DNA of 64,000 nucleotides from Beggiatoa alba B18LD (GCF_000245015.1 NZ_JH600070.1:3145252-3209251); one strand, 5' to 3'; counted from the stretch's first letter, positions 26,710 to 37,287 are shown. The notes: generated by a model from the sequence alone, not told the origin. Numbers and translations: made by a program.

Positions 26710-27078
26710 TTACAGCACTTCGGGTGCCAGAGAGATGATCTTCATGAAACTTTCTGTTCTCAGTTCACGCGTCACTGGTCCGAATATGCGAGTTCCAATA
26801 GGTTGTTTTTGATTGTTCAATAATACTGCTGCATTAGTATCGAAACGAATCACCGAACCATCTGAACGACGAATACCCTTACGGGTTCTTACGACCACTG
26901 CGTTGTAAACTTCGCCTTTTTTTACTTTACCACGCGGTATCGCTTCTTTTACGCTAACTTTAATAACATCACCAATATTTGCGTAGCGGCGATGTGAACC
27001 ACCCAACACCTTGATGCACATTAAACGTCGTGCACCACTGTTGTCTGCCGCCTCAAGCATTGTTTGCATTTGTATCAT
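26710..27078 (-). CDS. rplN: 50S ribosomal protein L14
   Basis: 122 residues: [20 protein letters not shown] start, [19 protein letters not shown] and the end [12 protein letters not shown]. Sits at the subunit interface and binds RsfS. First gene of the spc operon, 188 bases after rpsQ, which marks the operon boundary. Confidence 0.98.
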   Translation of the reverse strand: MIQMQTMLEAADNSGARRLMCIKVLGGSHRRYANIGDVIKVSVKEAIPRGKVKKGEVYNAVVVRTRKGIRRSDGSVIRFDTNAAVLLNNQKQPIGTRIFGPVTRELRTESFMKIISLAPEVL

Positions 27079-27094
27079 GGCATATGCTCCACAT

Positions 27095-27128
27095 CATATC
27101 CTGTATAGCCCACCGCAAATAAAGACAA
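27095..27128 (-). promoter_or_regulatory. Candidate spc operon promoter
   Basis: On the minus strand TTGTCT (27123-27128) is followed after 15 bases by TATACA, and rplN starts a few dozen bases later. E. coli has its Pspc promoter in the same rpsQ-rplN gap. The spacing is short and the hexamers imperfect, so the position is tentative. Confidence 0.35.
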
Positions 27129-27163
27129 TAATGATAACATTATTTTTTTTGAATGAAAAGAGC

Positions 27164-27206
27164 CACCACCTTTCTTAAACACTGAATCGGTTTAAAAAAG
27201 GTGGTG
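27164..27206 (-). terminator. Long hairpin at the S10/spc operon junction
   Basis: 17-base arms (CACCACCTTTCTTAAAC, 27164-27180, and GTTTAAAAAAGGTGGTG, 27190-27206) pair with a single mismatch. In the minus-strand transcript the stem is followed by GGCTCTTTTC, a weak U-run. It could be a partial terminator after rpsQ or a processing site. A second hairpin lies just before it in transcript order. Confidence 0.55.
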
Positions 27207-27248
27207 CGCGGCAGGTAACTCGTTGTTAATCAATTGTAAAGTGTACTA

Positions 27249-27268
27249 AATCACAATATTTTGTGATT
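27249..27268 (-). terminator. 8-bp hairpin overlapping the rpsQ stop codon
   Basis: AATCACAA / TTGTGATT with a four-base loop is perfect. The rpsQ stop TAA (27269-27267) forms the edge of the stem. No strong U-run follows, so it may protect the S10 transcript end rather than terminate. Confidence 0.4.
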
Positions 27269-27539
27269 AAGCTTCAGCACGGGTGACTACCTTATTTAAT
27301 CGCCATGCTTTCGTTTTAGAAATGGGACGACACTCTTCGATGAGAACGACATCGCCTTCTTGGCAGGTGTTTTCTTCATCGTGAACATGCAGTTTGGTAG
27401 AACGTTTAATGTACTTACCATATTTAGGGTGCTTAACCATCCGCTCAATCAGGACTGTAATGGTTTTATCCATTTTGTTACTGACGACACGTCCAGTCAG
27501 GGTACGCACTTTATCCGTTTGTTCACCTTGTTCTGTCAT
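27267..27539 (-). CDS. rpsQ: 30S ribosomal protein S17
   Basis: 90 residues with an OB fold: [40 protein letters not shown] and the end [13 protein letters not shown]. Primary 16S rRNA binder. Last gene of the S10 operon. Its start overlaps the rpmC stop as ATGA. Confidence 0.98.
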   Translation of the reverse strand: MTEQGEQTDKVRTLTGRVVSNKMDKTITVLIERMVKHPKYGKYIKRSTKLHVHDEENTCQEGDVVLIEECRPISKTKAWRLNKVVTRAEA

Positions 27540-27730
27540 ACGTGTTTACCTTTCTCAGTTAACAGGGTTTTAATGCGAGCGATATCGCGTCGAACCACTT
27601 TAAATTGGCTATAACGCTTAAGCTGATCGTTTGCCTTTTGCATCCGCAAGTTAAATTGCTCGCGTAATAAAGCTAACAACTCATCATTTAATTCTGCGAT
27701 GCTTTTTTGTCTTAATTCGCTTGCTTTCAT
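27536..27730 (-). CDS. rpmC: 50S ribosomal protein L29
   Basis: 64 residues from ATG 27730 ([19 protein letters not shown]). A GTG one codon earlier is possible, but the ATG overlaps the rplP stop as TGATG, the usual coupled arrangement. Two-helix protein at the exit tunnel, docking SRP and trigger factor; conserved [15 protein letters not shown] end. Confidence 0.96.
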   Translation of the reverse strand: MKASELRQKSIAELNDELLALLREQFNLRMQKANDQLKRYSQFKVVRRDIARIKTLLTEKGKHV

Positions 27731-28143
27731 CACATCACCGTCCGACTAACAAAGGTAGTAGGGACAGAGAGTTTCGCCGATGCAAGGCGGAACGCTTCCC
27801 GTGCCATTTCTTCTGGTACACCTTCAATTTCATACAACATTTTACCAGGTTGAATGAGAGCAACCCAATATTCTACGTTCCCTTTTCCTTTACCCATACG
27901 CACTTCTAATGGCTTTTGAGTAATTGGTTTATCAGGGAAAACCCGTATCCATAACTTTCCACCCCGCTTAACATAACGGGAAATGGTACGACGTGCCGCT
28001 TCAATTTGACGGGCGGTCAACTGACCCCGTCCGATGGCTTTTAAACCATACTCGCCAAAGCTCACTTTATTACCACGCTGGGCAAGACCACGATTCCTGC
28101 CCTTCATTTGCTTTCTAAACTTAGTCCGCTTCGGTTGTAACAT
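27730..28143 (-). CDS. rplP: 50S ribosomal protein L16
   Basis: 137 residues, [20 protein letters not shown] start. [21 protein letters not shown] holds the arginine (R82 here, R81 in E. coli) hydroxylated by RoxA, whose gene is at 13541-14704. Organises the A-site and peptidyl-transferase surroundings. One residue longer than the E. coli protein because of RGN in place of GT near residue 23. Confidence 0.98.
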   Translation of the reverse strand: MLQPKRTKFRKQMKGRNRGLAQRGNKVSFGEYGLKAIGRGQLTARQIEAARRTISRYVKRGGKLWIRVFPDKPITQKPLEVRMGKGKGNVEYWVALIQPGKMLYEIEGVPEEMAREAFRLASAKLSVPTTFVSRTVM

Positions 28144-28165
28144 GACCGCTTATCCTTAATCACTC

Positions 28166-28185
28166 CTATAGCAACATTGCTATAG
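28166..28185 (-). promoter_or_regulatory. Small hairpin in the rpsC-rplP gap
   Basis: CTATAGCA / TGCTATAG with a four-base loop lies in the 74-base gap between rpsC and rplP. Most neighbouring gaps are under 20 bases, so this is one of the few spaces in the S10 operon. No U-run follows. Role unknown. Confidence 0.4.
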
Positions 28186-28217
28186 AAGTCACACATCAGA
28201 AAACATGCCGCTTGTGG

Positions 28218-28883
28218 TTAATTATCCTTGCTGGCAGTGGTTTCCTGTGGTTGTTTGCCAATAATCTCACCTTTGAAAATCCATACCTTAACGCCAATAA
28301 CGCCGTATGTGGTATGAGCCTCAGCAAAACCATAATCAATGTCTGCACGTAAGGTATGTAAAGGCACGCGACCTTCACGATACCATTCCATTCGTGCGAT
28401 TTCGGCACCGTTTAAACGACCGCTGACATTGATACGAATGCCTTGAGCACCTAAGCGTAACGCGTTGCTGACGGCACGTTTCATGGCGCGTCTAAACATA
28501 ATACGCCGCTCTAACTGTTGGGCGACACTAATGGCTACTAAGGTTGCATCAATTTCGGGCTTACGAACTTCTTCAACACCAACATGAACAGGTACGCCCA
28601 TCATGTCAGAGACTTCTTTCCGTAAACTATCGATATCTTCACCTTTCTTCCCAATCACAATGCCGGGACGAGCGGTGTGGATAACAATACGCGCATTACG
28701 TGCTGGTCTTTCAATACGGACTTCACTGACAGAAGCTTGTATTAATTTCTTTTTAATGAACTCACGTACTTTTAAATCGGTATTTAAGTAATTTGCGTAA
28801 TCTTTTGTATTCGCATACCACTTAGATGACCAATCTTTGATCACACCTAAGCGTATGCCTGTTGGATGGACTTTCTGACCCAT
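28218..28883 (-). CDS. rpsC: 30S ribosomal protein S3
   Basis: 221 residues. [18 protein letters not shown] start, KH domain with [20 protein letters not shown] (GxxG loop), and a C-terminal domain with [20 protein letters not shown]. Lines the mRNA entry tunnel with helicase activity. Ends in a short Thr/Ser/Asp tail. Confidence 0.98.
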   Translation of the reverse strand: MGQKVHPTGIRLGVIKDWSSKWYANTKDYANYLNTDLKVREFIKKKLIQASVSEVRIERPARNARIVIHTARPGIVIGKKGEDIDSLRKEVSDMMGVPVHVGVEEVRKPEIDATLVAISVAQQLERRIMFRRAMKRAVSNALRLGAQGIRINVSGRLNGAEIARMEWYREGRVPLHTLRADIDYGFAEAHTTYGVIGVKVWIFKGEIIGKQPQETTASKDN

Positions 28884-28894
28884 AACTTATTCTC

Positions 28895-29227
28895 TCAACG
28901 ATCGGCAACTGCCACCGTAATGTGACTGGTACGTTTAGTAATCCGATTGCCCCGCCCTTTTGCACGAGCGTGCATCCGCTTCATGACAGGACCTTCGTCA
29001 ATGCAGATACGAGAAACTTTCAACTCGTCTACATCAGCCCCTTCATTATGTTCGGCATTTGCGATAGCAGCTTCTAAGGCTTTTTTCACCATTAAAGCTG
29101 CTTTTTTGTTGCTGAAATTAAGAACATCGAGGGCTTTATCAACGGATAAACCACGAATTAAGTCAGCGACCAAGCGACATTTCTGTGGAGAAATGTGAGC
29201 GTACTTATATTTGCTAACAATTTCCAT
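28895..29227 (-). CDS. rplV: 50S ribosomal protein L22
   Basis: 110 residues from ATG 29227 ([19 protein letters not shown]), the same length as E. coli L22. An upstream GTG (29239) would add four residues but the GAGG preceding the ATG favours the shorter form. A long beta-hairpin ([20 protein letters not shown]) lines the exit tunnel. Confidence 0.96.
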   Translation of the reverse strand: MEIVSKYKYAHISPQKCRLVADLIRGLSVDKALDVLNFSNKKAALMVKKALEAAIANAEHNEGADVDELKVSRICIDEGPVMKRMHARAKGRGNRITKRTSHITVAVADR

Positions 29228-29235
29228 GATATCCC

Positions 29236-29514
29236 TCACTTCTTACCAGCTTTTTTATCCGCAACATGCCCACGATAGGTACGGGTTGCAGCGAATTCAC
29301 CGAGCTTATGTCCGACCATGTTTTCATTAACAAACACAGGGACATGTTGCTTACCGTTATGAACGGCAATCGTCATGCCTACCATATCTGGAATGATCAT
29401 TGAGCGGCGTGACCATGTTTTAATAGGACGTTTGTTTGCAACACCCTGCAATGCCTCTACTTTTTTAAGTAAGTGCAGGTCTATAAACGGCCCTTTTTTA
29501 ATTGAACGTGGCAT
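29236..29514 (-). CDS. rpsS: 30S ribosomal protein S19
   Basis: 92 residues: [20 protein letters not shown] start, [20 protein letters not shown] and the end [13 protein letters not shown]. Head of the 30S subunit near A-site tRNA. Its end lies nine bases from the rplV start. Confidence 0.98.
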   Translation of the reverse strand: MPRSIKKGPFIDLHLLKKVEALQGVANKRPIKTWSRRSMIIPDMVGMTIAVHNGKQHVPVFVNENMVGHKLGEFAATRTYRGHVADKKAGKK

Positions 29515-29548
29515 AGTGTTTTAATCCCGTTACTATGATCTAGTGATA

Positions 29549-30370
29549 TTATTTACGGCGACGCACGATCATATTATCAGTGCGTTTATTGTGCCGTGTC
29601 TTAGCACCCTTCGTTGGGAAGCCCCAAGGCGTAACAGGGTGACGACCACCAGAAGTTCTTCCTTCGCCCCCACCATGTGGGTGGTCAACAGGGTTCATTG
29701 CAACCCCACGTACCGTTGGGCGAACACCACGCCAACGTTTTGCACCAGCTTTACCTAAAGAAATCAGGTTATGTTCGCTGTTGCCAACTTCACCAATAAC
29801 CGCACGGCAATCTACTAACACTTTACGCATTTCACCAGAGCGTAAACGCAATGTTGCATATTGACCTTCACGAGCAACTAATTGCACAGCAGCTCCTGCG
29901 CTGCGGGCTAATTGAGCACCCTTATTGGGTTTTAATTCGATGCAATGCACCATGCTACCAACAGGAATGCTGCGCAGTGGCATACAATTGCCTGCTTTAA
30001 TCGGGGCATGTGCACCCGACATAATGGCATCACCCGCTTTAACATCTTTAGGGGCGATAATATAGCGACGTTCGCCATCCGCATATAAAACTAATGCAAT
30101 GTTCGCGCTACGGTTTGGATCATATTCAATACGTTCAACTTTAGCGGGAATATCATCTTTATCCCGTTTAAAATCAATCAAACGATAATGTTGCTTATGC
30201 CCGCCCCCCTGATGACGCACAGTAATGCGTCCAAAGTTATTGCGTCCACCATTTTTAGATTGTTTATCTAATAAGGGCGCATGTGGCTTGCCTTTATGCA
30301 GTTCAGCGGTTTTTACGCGAACAACAAAACGGCGTCCAGGAGAGGTCGGTTTTGCTTTAACAAGTGCCAT
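29549..30370 (-). CDS. rplB: 50S ribosomal protein L2
   Basis: 273 residues. [21 protein letters not shown] and the C-terminal [20 protein letters not shown] with the essential histidine near position 229 are present. Needed for subunit association and peptidyl transfer. S10 operon position between rplW and rpsS. Confidence 0.98.
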   Translation of the reverse strand: MALVKAKPTSPGRRFVVRVKTAELHKGKPHAPLLDKQSKNGGRNNFGRITVRHQGGGHKQHYRLIDFKRDKDDIPAKVERIEYDPNRSANIALVLYADGERRYIIAPKDVKAGDAIMSGAHAPIKAGNCMPLRSIPVGSMVHCIELKPNKGAQLARSAGAAVQLVAREGQYATLRLRSGEMRKVLVDCRAVIGEVGNSEHNLISLGKAGAKRWRGVRPTVRGVAMNPVDHPHGGGEGRTSGGRHPVTPWGFPTKGAKTRHNKRTDNMIVRRRK

Positions 30371-30413
30371 GACTATATCCTTAACTGAGTTAACGGCAAT
30401 TTCACGTTATTGC

Positions 30414-30707
30414 TCAGTTCCCACTGAAGTTAATATCAAATCCTTCCTGTAATCCCACGTAAGCTTTTTTCCAATCAGAACGTTTGCCACGGGTGCGTCC
30501 GAAATTCTTACGCTTACCTTTAGCACAAACGGTTTGGACGTTGGTCACTTTTACGTTAAACAGCAACTCAACCGCTTCTTTGATTTCTTGCTTAGTTGCA
30601 GTAGGGAGAACTTGAAATACATATTGTTGGTTTTTATCAGTTGCTTGTGTTGCTTTTTCTGAAATATGGGGTGCCAACAATACTTGCATTAAACGTGCTT
30701 TATTCAT
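30414..30707 (-). CDS. rplW: 50S ribosomal protein L23
   Basis: 97 residues with [41 protein letters not shown] and the loop [20 protein letters not shown]. Exit-tunnel docking site for trigger factor and SRP. Its ATG overlaps the rplD stop by four bases. Confidence 0.98.
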   Translation of the reverse strand: MNKARLMQVLLAPHISEKATQATDKNQQYVFQVLPTATKQEIKEAVELLFNVKVTNVQTVCAKGKRKNFGRTRGKRSDWKKAYVGLQEGFDINFSGN

Positions 30708-31324
30708 GCTAATCGTTCCTCAATTTGCTTCAGGGCTGATAGCGTTACTAGCACTTTTTCAAAACCGACCAAGCTAACTGGGTCAACAGTTTTTGCGTCG
30801 CTTACGTCAACATTGTATAGATTCCGTGCAGCAAGATATAAATTCATATCGTCTTGATCGGTAATAATCAGTACATTGTCTAAATTTAAGTTCTGCAATT
30901 GACCTAATAACGCTTTGGTTTTAGGTGTTTCTATGCTGAATTTTTCGACGATAACAAAGCGTTCTTGACGAATTAATTCAGAAAAAATTGAACATAATGC
31001 ACCACGGTACATTTTTTTGTTCAATTTAACGCTATGGTCACGAGGTTGAGCAGCGAAAGTAACACCACCACCCCGCCAAATTGGTCCTCTGCTTGTGCCC
31101 GCACGCGCACGCCCCGTTCCTTTTTGACGCCATGGCTTAATCCCACCACCGCGAACCATTGCACGGGTTTTTTGTGCTTTTGTGCCTGACCGTCCACCTG
31201 CTAAATAAGCAACAACGGCTTGATGAATAAGAGGCTCATTATATTTAGCCCCAAACACTGCTTCTGATACATTGACTACACCGGCAGTGGCGGTACTTGT
31301 CGTAGACTGTAAATTCAGTTCCAT
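30704..31324 (-). CDS. rplD: 50S ribosomal protein L4
   Basis: 206 residues. The basic tunnel loop [20 protein letters not shown] is intact, followed by [18 protein letters not shown]. In E. coli L4 represses the S10 operon by acting on the rpsJ leader. Here rpsJ follows tufA directly by 66 bases, leaving little room for that leader. Confidence 0.98.
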   Translation of the reverse strand: MELNLQSTTSTATAGVVNVSEAVFGAKYNEPLIHQAVVAYLAGGRSGTKAQKTRAMVRGGGIKPWRQKGTGRARAGTSRGPIWRGGGVTFAAQPRDHSVKLNKKMYRGALCSIFSELIRQERFVIVEKFSIETPKTKALLGQLQNLNLDNVLIITDQDDMNLYLAARNLYNVDVSDAKTVDPVSLVGFEKVLVTLSALKQIEERLA

Positions 31325-31335
31325 GACGTTACCCT

Positions 31336-31977
31336 CTAACGTGATTTAACAGCAGGACGTACAATCACGTCGCCACCTGTCGCGCCAGGTACAGCACCTT
31401 TAACGAGCAATAAATTTCTTTCTACGTCGACACGGATAACTTCGAGGTTTTGAATACTGCAACGCTCGTTACCCATATGACCAGACATCCGTTTACCTTT
31501 GAAAACACGTCCAGGTGTTTGACGTTGACCTGTAGAACCTGGTACGCGGTGTGACACGGAGTTACCATGTGTTGCGTCTTGACCTCTAAAGTTGTGACGC
31601 TTAATTGTCCCTGCATAACCTTTACCTTTGGTTACGCCAGTCACATCAACTTTTTGACCTGTTTCAAAGATATCTACTTTAATTTCATTACCAGGCTGAA
31701 GTTCGGAGCTTTCCCCTTCTTTGAGGCGAAACTCCCATAAATTGCGTCCCGGTTCTACGCTTGCTTTAGTAAAATGCCCAGCCAGTGCTTTGTTAACACG
31801 TACCGCACGGCGAGTGCCGCAGGTCACTTGAACTGCACTGTAGCCATCATTTTCTAGCGTTTTAACTTGTGTCACACGATTAGGTTCTGCTTCAATCACT
31901 GTGACCGGAACAGCACGCCCGTCCTCTTTAAAAACGCGGGTCATACCGCATTTTCGACCGACAATTCCGATTGCCAT
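31336..31977 (-). CDS. rplC: 50S ribosomal protein L3
   Basis: 213 residues. [16 protein letters not shown] start; [20 protein letters not shown] contains the glutamine methylated by PrmB in E. coli (GSxGQxQTPG). A primary assembly protein whose extension reaches the peptidyl-transferase centre. Confidence 0.98.
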   Translation of the reverse strand: MAIGIVGRKCGMTRVFKEDGRAVPVTVIEAEPNRVTQVKTLENDGYSAVQVTCGTRRAVRVNKALAGHFTKASVEPGRNLWEFRLKEGESSELQPGNEIKVDIFETGQKVDVTGVTKGKGYAGTIKRHNFRGQDATHGNSVSHRVPGSTGQRQTPGRVFKGKRMSGHMGNERCSIQNLEVIRVDVERNLLLVKGAVPGATGGDVIVRPAVKSR

Positions 31978-32002
31978 TGTTTTAACCTTTATAACATCTC
32001 GA

Positions 32003-32314
32003 CTAATTCAACTTTATTTGTACGTCAACACCGGCCGCCAAATCCAATTTCATCAATGAATCCACTGTTTTATCAGTCGGATCGATGATGTCTAATAAGC
32101 GTTTATGGGTGCGAATTTCATACTGGTCACGCGCATCTTTATTGACATGCGGAGAAATCAAGACGGTGAATTTTTCTTTCTTCGTCGGCAGAGGAATAGG
32201 TCCCCGTAGTTGTGCTCCAGTGCGCTTCGCGGTTTCCACGATTTCGCGTGCGGATTGATCAATCAAGCGATGATCAAACGCCTTGAGTCGGATACGAATT
32301 CTTTGATTTGCCAT
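32003..32314 (-). CDS. rpsJ: 30S ribosomal protein S10 (NusE)
   Basis: 103 residues: [20 protein letters not shown] start, [20 protein letters not shown] and [20 protein letters not shown]. Besides its 30S head role it is the NusE antitermination factor that binds NusB and NusG. First gene of the S10 set, downstream of tufA. Confidence 0.98.
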   Translation of the reverse strand: MANQRIRIRLKAFDHRLIDQSAREIVETAKRTGAQLRGPIPLPTKKEKFTVLISPHVNKDARDQYEIRTHKRLLDIIDPTDKTVDSLMKLDLAAGVDVQIKLN

Positions 32315-32344
32315 AATTAATTACTGTTCCAATCACTATGTGTG

Positions 32345-32367
32345 AGAAGAGGGTTAGACCCTCTTCT
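32345..32367 (-). promoter_or_regulatory. Stem-loop between tufA and rpsJ
   Basis: AGAAGAGGGT / ACCCTCTTCT pair perfectly around a three-base loop within the 66-base gap. In the minus-strand transcript the stem is followed by CACACATAGTG, not by U, so it is not a plain terminator. It may be an mRNA processing or attenuation element separating str and S10 expression. Confidence 0.5.
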
Positions 32368-32380
32368 TTATTTTTCGTTA

Positions 32381-33571
32381 TTACTCAATAACCTTAGTAA
32401 CAACACCAGCACCAACGGTGCGACCACCTTCACGAATTGCAAAGCGTAAACCTTCGGTCATTGCAATCGGGTTAATCAATTTCACAGTTAACTTCACGTT
32501 ATCACCAGGCATCACCATTTCTACGCCTGCGGGTAAGTCACATGCGCCTGTTACGTCGGTGGTACGGAAGTAGAATTGCGGACGGTAGCCGTTGAAAAAT
32601 GGCGTATGACGACCACCTTCTTCTTTGCTTAATACGTAAACTTCTGTTTCAAAACGGGTATGTGGGGTGATTGTGCCAGGTTTCGCTAACACTTGACCGC
32701 GTTCTACGTCATCCCGTTTCGTTCCCCGTAATAACACGCCAACGTTGTCCCCTGCGACACCTTCGTCTAACAGTTTGCGGAACATTTCAACCCCTGTGCA
32801 GGTGGTTTTGGTGGTCGGACGAATACCAACAATTTCTACTTCTTCGCCAACTTTTACTTTGCCTTGTTCTACACGTCCCGTCACGACTGTTCCGCGACCA
32901 GAGATGGAGAATACGTCTTCAATCGGCATTAAGAAGGGTTTGTCGGTTTCACGAACAGGTTCAGGAATGTATCTGTCCATTTCTGCAACCAGTTTGTAAA
33001 TGGCATTTACACCAATATCACTGCTATCACCTTCTAAGGCTTTTAAGGCAGAGCCGATAACAACGGGGGTGTCGTCACCAGGGAATTGATACTTGTCTAA
33101 TAATTCACGGACTTCCATCTCGACGAGTTCTAATAACTCGGCGTCGTCAACCATGTCAGCTTTGTTCATGAACACAACAATGTAAGGCACGCCAACTTGA
33201 CGGGCTAACAGGATGTGTTCGCGCGTTTGAGGCATAGGGCCGTCAGCAGCGGAAACCACGAGAATCGCGCCGTCCATTTGGGCAGCCCCTGTAATCATGT
33301 TTTTGACGTAGTCAGCATGACCTGGGCAGTCAACGTGGGCGTAGTGACGGGTTTCTGATTGGTATTCAACGTGGGCAGTTGCAATGGTAATCCCACGAGC
33401 GCGTTCTTCAGGCGCTTTGTCAATTTGGTCGTAGGCTTTGAATTCGCCACCGAATTTTTCTGCCATACATTTGGTTAATGCCGCTGTCAGGGTCGTTTTG
33501 CCATGGTCAACGTGGCCGATTGTACCTACGTTTACGTGCGGCTTAGTGCGTTCAAATTTTGCCTTGGACAT
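32381..33571 (-). CDS. tufA: Elongation factor Tu
   Basis: 396 residues. GTPase motifs: G1 GHVDHGKT, G3 DCPGH, G4 NKAD, with the effector-loop [12 protein letters not shown] and catalytic His in [10 protein letters not shown]. Domains II and III are complete, ending [10 protein letters not shown]. Delivers aminoacyl-tRNA to the ribosome. Fourth gene of the str set (rpsL-rpsG-fusA-tufA). Whether a second tuf exists cannot be told from this window. Confidence 0.98.
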   Translation of the reverse strand: MSKAKFERTKPHVNVGTIGHVDHGKTTLTAALTKCMAEKFGGEFKAYDQIDKAPEERARGITIATAHVEYQSETRHYAHVDCPGHADYVKNMITGAAQMDGAILVVSAADGPMPQTREHILLARQVGVPYIVVFMNKADMVDDAELLELVEMEVRELLDKYQFPGDDTPVVIGSALKALEGDSSDIGVNAIYKLVAEMDRYIPEPVRETDKPFLMPIEDVFSISGRGTVVTGRVEQGKVKVGEEVEIVGIRPTTKTTCTGVEMFRKLLDEGVAGDNVGVLLRGTKRDDVERGQVLAKPGTITPHTRFETEVYVLSKEEGGRHTPFFNGYRPQFYFRTTDVTGACDLPAGVEMVMPGDNVKLTVKLINPIAMTEGLRFAIREGGRTVGAGVVTKVIE

Positions 33572-33699
33572 CAGTTATATCCTCTACGATTTCTGATTTA
33601 CGATGTAAACCTAACCGGAAAAATAAAATAATGATTTTTGACTTTTGAGCAACATGAAGTAGCCGCAAAAATCAAAAACCAAAAATTAAAACGAATGAA

Positions 33700-35805
33700 T
33701 TAATTGCTGGCGGCTTTCTTAATGACAGTTTCAGCAACGTTATTGGGGGCTTCACTGTACTTCGTGAACTGCATGGTGTAACTGGCACGTCCTTGAGATA
33801 AGGAGCGTAAGTCAGTTGCATAACCAAACATTTCACCTAGTGGTACTTCTGCCTTAATGGTTTTCCCTGTGGGGGTGTCATCCATCCCTTGCAGGATACC
33901 GCGACGACGGTTTAAGTCGCCCATTACGTCGCCCATATAGTCTTCAGGAGTTTCAACTTCTACCGCCATGATAGGTTCAAGGAGGACAGGCTTGGCTTTT
34001 TTAGCACCATCTTTGAACGCCATAGAGCCTGCGATTTTGAATGCCATTTCGTTAGAGTCCACTTCATGGAATGAACCATCAATAATGGTAACTTTAACGT
34101 CAACAACGGGGAATCCAGCAATAACCCCATTTTGCATTTGTTCTTGGACACCTTTGTCGACAGCAGGAATGTACTCTTTAGGTACAACACCACCAACAAT
34201 GGCGTTAACAAATGTGTAGCCCGTACCTGGTTCTTGAGGTTCGAGGCGAAGCCAAACGTGACCGTATTGACCACGACCACCTGATTGGCGAACAAATTTG
34301 CCTTCTTGTTCAACATTTGTACGAATAGTTTCACGGTAGGCGACTTGAGGTGCGCCGATATTCGCTTCAACGTTAAATTCACGTTTCATACGGTCGATAA
34401 TGATTTCGAGATGTAATTCACCCATCCCTGAAATAATGGTTTGCCCAGTTTCTTCATCGGTACGAACGCGGAAAGAGGGGTCTTCAGCAGCCAGTTTAGA
34501 CAATGCCACGCCCATTTTTTCTTGGTCAGCTTTAGTTTTAGGTTCAATAGCGACAGAAATAACGGGTTCTGGGAAGTCCATTCTTTCTAACGTAATGATG
34601 TTATTAACATCACATAAGGTCTCACCCGTGGTAACATCTTTTAAACCAATGGCGGCCGCAATATCACCTGCACGAACTTCTTTGATTTCTTCGCGGGTAT
34701 TTGCGTGCATTTGCACGATACGACCAACCCGTTCCTTTTTACCTTTCACGGCGTTGTAAATGGTATCACCAGAATTTAAGACACCAGAATAGACGCGGAA
34801 AAAGGTTAATGAACCGACGAAGGGGTCTGTTGCAATTTTGAAAGCTAATGCAGAGAAAGGCTCATCATCACTCGCATGACGTTCTGCTTCTGTTTGTGCA
34901 GCATCATCAAGCGTTCCTTTCACTGGCGGAATGTCCACAGGGGAAGGCATATATTCAACAACAGCATCCAACATGGCTTGCACGCCTTTATTTTTAAAGG
35001 CAGAACCGCAAATCATGGGGACGATTTCATTGGCTAAAGTACGTACTCGTATGCCTTGCTTGATTTCTTCTACGGATAAATCCCCACCGTTAAGGTATTT
35101 ATCCATCAGCTCTTCACTGGCTTCCGCAGCAGATTCTATTAACTTTTCACGCCATGCTTCACAGTCGGCTAACATGTCGGCAGCAATTTCACGCTCTTCA
35201 AAACGCATTCCTTGAGATTCATTATCCCAATAAATGGCTTTCATTTTGATGAGGTCGACAACCCCTTCAAATTTATCTTCTTGACCGATAGGTAGCTGTA
35301 ATACAACAGGATTACCTGCTAAACGAGTCTTGATTTGCTCAACCACTTTTAGGAAGTTCGCGCCAGCACGGTCCATTTTATTAACGAACGCTAAACGAGG
35401 AACGCGATACTTATTTGCTTGTCTCCAAACGGTTTCGGATTGGGGCTGAACACCACCCACAGCACAAAAGACTGCACATGCACCGTCTAGCACCCGTAAG
35501 GAACGTTCGACTTCAATCGTAAAGTCAACGTGACCAGGGGTGTCAATAATGTTAATGCGATGTTCATCGAATTGTTGACCCATACCACGCCAGAAACATG
35601 TTACCGCCGCAGAGGTAATGGTAATCCCACGCTCTTGCTCTTGCACCATCCAGTCTGTGGTTGCTGCGCCATCATGTACTTCACCGATTTTGTGGGAACG
35701 ACCTGTATAGAACAATACACGTTCGGTCGTTGTTGTTTTACCCGCATCGATGTGCGCCATAATACCGATATTGCGGTATCGCTCAATGGGTGTTTTTCGT
35801 GCCAC
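33700..35805 (-). CDS. fusA: Elongation factor G
   Basis: 701 residues, five-domain translocase. G1 [15 protein letters not shown], effector [15 protein letters not shown]3 DTPGHVDF, G4 NKMDRAGA. Domain IV contains [16 protein letters not shown] and domain [20 protein letters not shown]. Moves tRNAs and mRNA on GTP hydrolysis and, with RRF, recycles ribosomes. A 128-base AT-rich gap to tufA contains a weak TGATTTTTG / CAAAAATCA pairing. Confidence 0.98.
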   Translation of the reverse strand: MARKTPIERYRNIGIMAHIDAGKTTTTERVLFYTGRSHKIGEVHDGAATTDWMVQEQERGITITSAAVTCFWRGMGQQFDEHRINIIDTPGHVDFTIEVERSLRVLDGACAVFCAVGGVQPQSETVWRQANKYRVPRLAFVNKMDRAGANFLKVVEQIKTRLAGNPVVLQLPIGQEDKFEGVVDLIKMKAIYWDNESQGMRFEEREIAADMLADCEAWREKLIESAAEASEELMDKYLNGGDLSVEEIKQGIRVRTLANEIVPMICGSAFKNKGVQAMLDAVVEYMPSPVDIPPVKGTLDDAAQTEAERHASDDEPFSALAFKIATDPFVGSLTFFRVYSGVLNSGDTIYNAVKGKKERVGRIVQMHANTREEIKEVRAGDIAAAIGLKDVTTGETLCDVNNIITLERMDFPEPVISVAIEPKTKADQEKMGVALSKLAAEDPSFRVRTDEETGQTIISGMGELHLEIIIDRMKREFNVEANIGAPQVAYRETIRTNVEQEGKFVRQSGGRGQYGHVWLRLEPQEPGTGYTFVNAIVGGVVPKEYIPAVDKGVQEQMQNGVIAGFPVVDVKVTIIDGSFHEVDSNEMAFKIAGSMAFKDGAKKAKPVLLEPIMAVEVETPEDYMGDVMGDLNRRRGILQGMDDTPTGKTIKAEVPLGEMFGYATDLRSLSQGRASYTMQFTKYSEAPNNVAETVIKKAASN

Positions 35806-35850
35806 GTTAAGAACCTTTTAAACAAGCAGTTAATGGTTGAGCCAAATAAA

Positions 35851-36321
35851 TTACCAGCGGAAATGCGAAAAGGCTTTATTCGCTTCTGCCATACGATGAA
35901 CGTCTTCACGTTTTTTAATTGCGGAACCTTTGTTTTCAAAGGCATCTAAAATTTCACCCGCTAAACGCAGACCCATAGATTTTTCACCGCGACTCCGTGC
36001 ACAGTCAGCTAACCAACGCATGGCTAAGGCAGTACGACGGACAGGACGGACTTCTACAGGCACTTGATAGTTAGAACCGCCTACCCGTCTGGATTTAACT
36101 TCGACAACAGGTCTGACGTTATCAAGGGCTTTAATAAAAATCTCTAAAGGATCACCTTTGTTCTTTTCGGCAATTTGGTCTAACGCACCATAAACAATGC
36201 GTTCAGCAACCGATTTTTTACCACTTTTCATGACTATATTGATAAATTTAGCAACGGTTTCGTTACCGAATTTAGGATCAGGTAATATAGCGCGTTTTGC
36301 GACGACTCTTCTTCTTGGCAT
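35851..36321 (-). CDS. rpsG: 30S ribosomal protein S7
   Basis: 156 residues: [20 protein letters not shown] start, [20 protein letters not shown] core and end [14 protein letters not shown]. Primary binder of the 3' domain of 16S rRNA. In E. coli S7 represses the str operon at the rpsL-rpsG junction; that gap is 53 bases here. Confidence 0.98.
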   Translation of the reverse strand: MPRRRVVAKRAILPDPKFGNETVAKFINIVMKSGKKSVAERIVYGALDQIAEKNKGDPLEIFIKALDNVRPVVEVKSRRVGGSNYQVPVEVRPVRRTALAMRWLADCARSRGEKSMGLRLAGEILDAFENKGSAIKKREDVHRMAEANKAFSHFRW

Positions 36322-36374
36322 AAAATTGAACTCAACTTTTAGCTTTAATCAATACTTAGAAACGGATGACAGCA

Positions 36375-36749
36375 TTAGGATTTAGGACGCTTCGCGCCGT
36401 ACTTGGAACGTCCTTGCCGTCTTGCGTTTACACCAGAGGTATCTAAACACCCGCGTACTGTGTGATAACGCACACCGGGTAAGTCTTTCACACGTCCACC
36501 ACGAATCAACACGACGGAGTGCTCTTGTAAGTTATGTCCTTCCCCACCAATGTAGGTCGTTACTTCCATACCGTTTGTTAACCGCACACGCGCAACTTTA
36601 CGCATCGCAGAGTTTGGCTTTTTGGGGGTAGTGGTATAAACACGCGTACACACGCCCCGCTTTTGCGGACACCCATTAAGGGCAGGCACATTGCTCTTAG
36701 TCTGTGGCGATTTGCGCGGTTTACGCACTAACTGATTAATTGTTGCCAT
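36375..36749 (-). CDS. rpsL: 30S ribosomal protein S12
   Basis: 124 residues. [20 protein letters not shown] carries the streptomycin-determining Lys (E. coli K43) in wild-type form. [17 protein letters not shown] holds the Asp that RimO methylthiolates in E. coli. Controls decoding accuracy. First gene of the supercluster, preceded by the promoter and leader described separately. Confidence 0.98.
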   Translation of the reverse strand: MATINQLVRKPRKSPQTKSNVPALNGCPQKRGVCTRVYTTTPKKPNSAMRKVARVRLTNGMEVTTYIGGEGHNLQEHSVVLIRGGRVKDLPGVRYHTVRGCLDTSGVNARRQGRSKYGAKRPKS

Positions 36750-36820
36750 AATTGCTCCGAATACAGGGGCTGGTACTACGTACAGACGACTTAAAAGCTC
36801 ATCTGTTAAGAAATCAATGA

Positions 36821-36866
36821 AATAAAAACGAGCTGAAATTTTAACAGAATTCCAGCTCTTTAGAGC
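36821..36866 (-). promoter_or_regulatory. Attenuator-like competing hairpins in the rpsL leader
   Basis: In the minus-strand transcript GAGCTGGAATT (36858-36848) pairs with AATTTCAGCTC (36840-36830) and is followed by GTTTTTATTTC, which looks like an intrinsic terminator. A few bases earlier GCTCT-AA-AGAGC (36866-36855) can form a smaller hairpin that uses the same AGAGC, so the two folds exclude each other. The expected transcript start is about 36866, putting this at the very 5' end. Confidence 0.55.
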
Positions 36867-36872
36867 CGAAGG

Positions 36873-36901
36873 ATAATAATGATGTTTTATTGCGCTGTCA
36901 A
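36873..36901 (-). promoter_or_regulatory. Canonical sigma70 promoter of the str operon
   Basis: On the minus strand TTGACA (36901-36896), a 17-base spacer and TATTAT (36878-36873) give an essentially ideal promoter, about 120 bases upstream of rpsL. It is the strongest promoter match seen in the window, as expected for the head of a ribosomal protein supercluster. Confidence 0.8.
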
Positions 36902-37104
36902 GTCTTTAAAAAGAAAACTTTTAAGTATTTTGTGGAGTTGTAAGACATAAAAATTTTTTAACGAGATAATTTAGAAGGAATGATTTTGTTGCACTTCAAG
37001 TGCGTATGTACTGTAAAAATGAATTGAAGCTATTTTTTTATTTTAAAAAATGGCGTGTATATGACTTGACATTCTTAATTTAACCTCGTTTAATCGCCCG
37101 CGAC

Positions 37105-37287
37105 TTAATAGGGGTGAGTGTATCACTCACGATTCTGGGAAATTGGTGCAAAGCCAATACTGCCCCCGCAACGGTAAGTTCAGTTAAACGTCAGTTCAAA
37201 AACCACTGTGCCTAAATCGCATGGGAAGGGAACTTGATGAGGATAATTATCATTATTCGCTGACAAGTCCGGATACCGACCTATTAA
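37105..37287 (+). promoter_or_regulatory. Cobalamin riboswitch before btuB
   Basis: The closing stem P1 is TTAATAGG (37105-37112) with CCTATTAA (37280-37287), a perfect 8-bp pairing. Inside are the aptamer words GGGAAATTGGTGCAAAGCC, GCCCCCGCAACGGT, AACCACTGTG, ATGGGAAGG and the B12 box AGTCCGGATACCGACC. Adenosylcobalamin binding should reduce btuB expression. Downstream, TGTTGC-GGAGG-GCAACA (from about 37300) may belong to the expression platform, but I could not assign the switching helix. Confidence 0.93.

Noticed and set aside
32671-33060. A 129-codon plus-strand frame within tufA
   Set aside because: Shadow of the strongly conserved EF-Tu gene; rich in Cys, Leu and Arg as expected from antisense codon use.
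37238-37256. A Fur-box-like GATAATTATCATTATT stretch inside the cobalamin riboswitch
   Set aside because: It falls in a variable loop region of the aptamer, deviates from the Fur consensus spacing and AT-rich matches are expected by chance.
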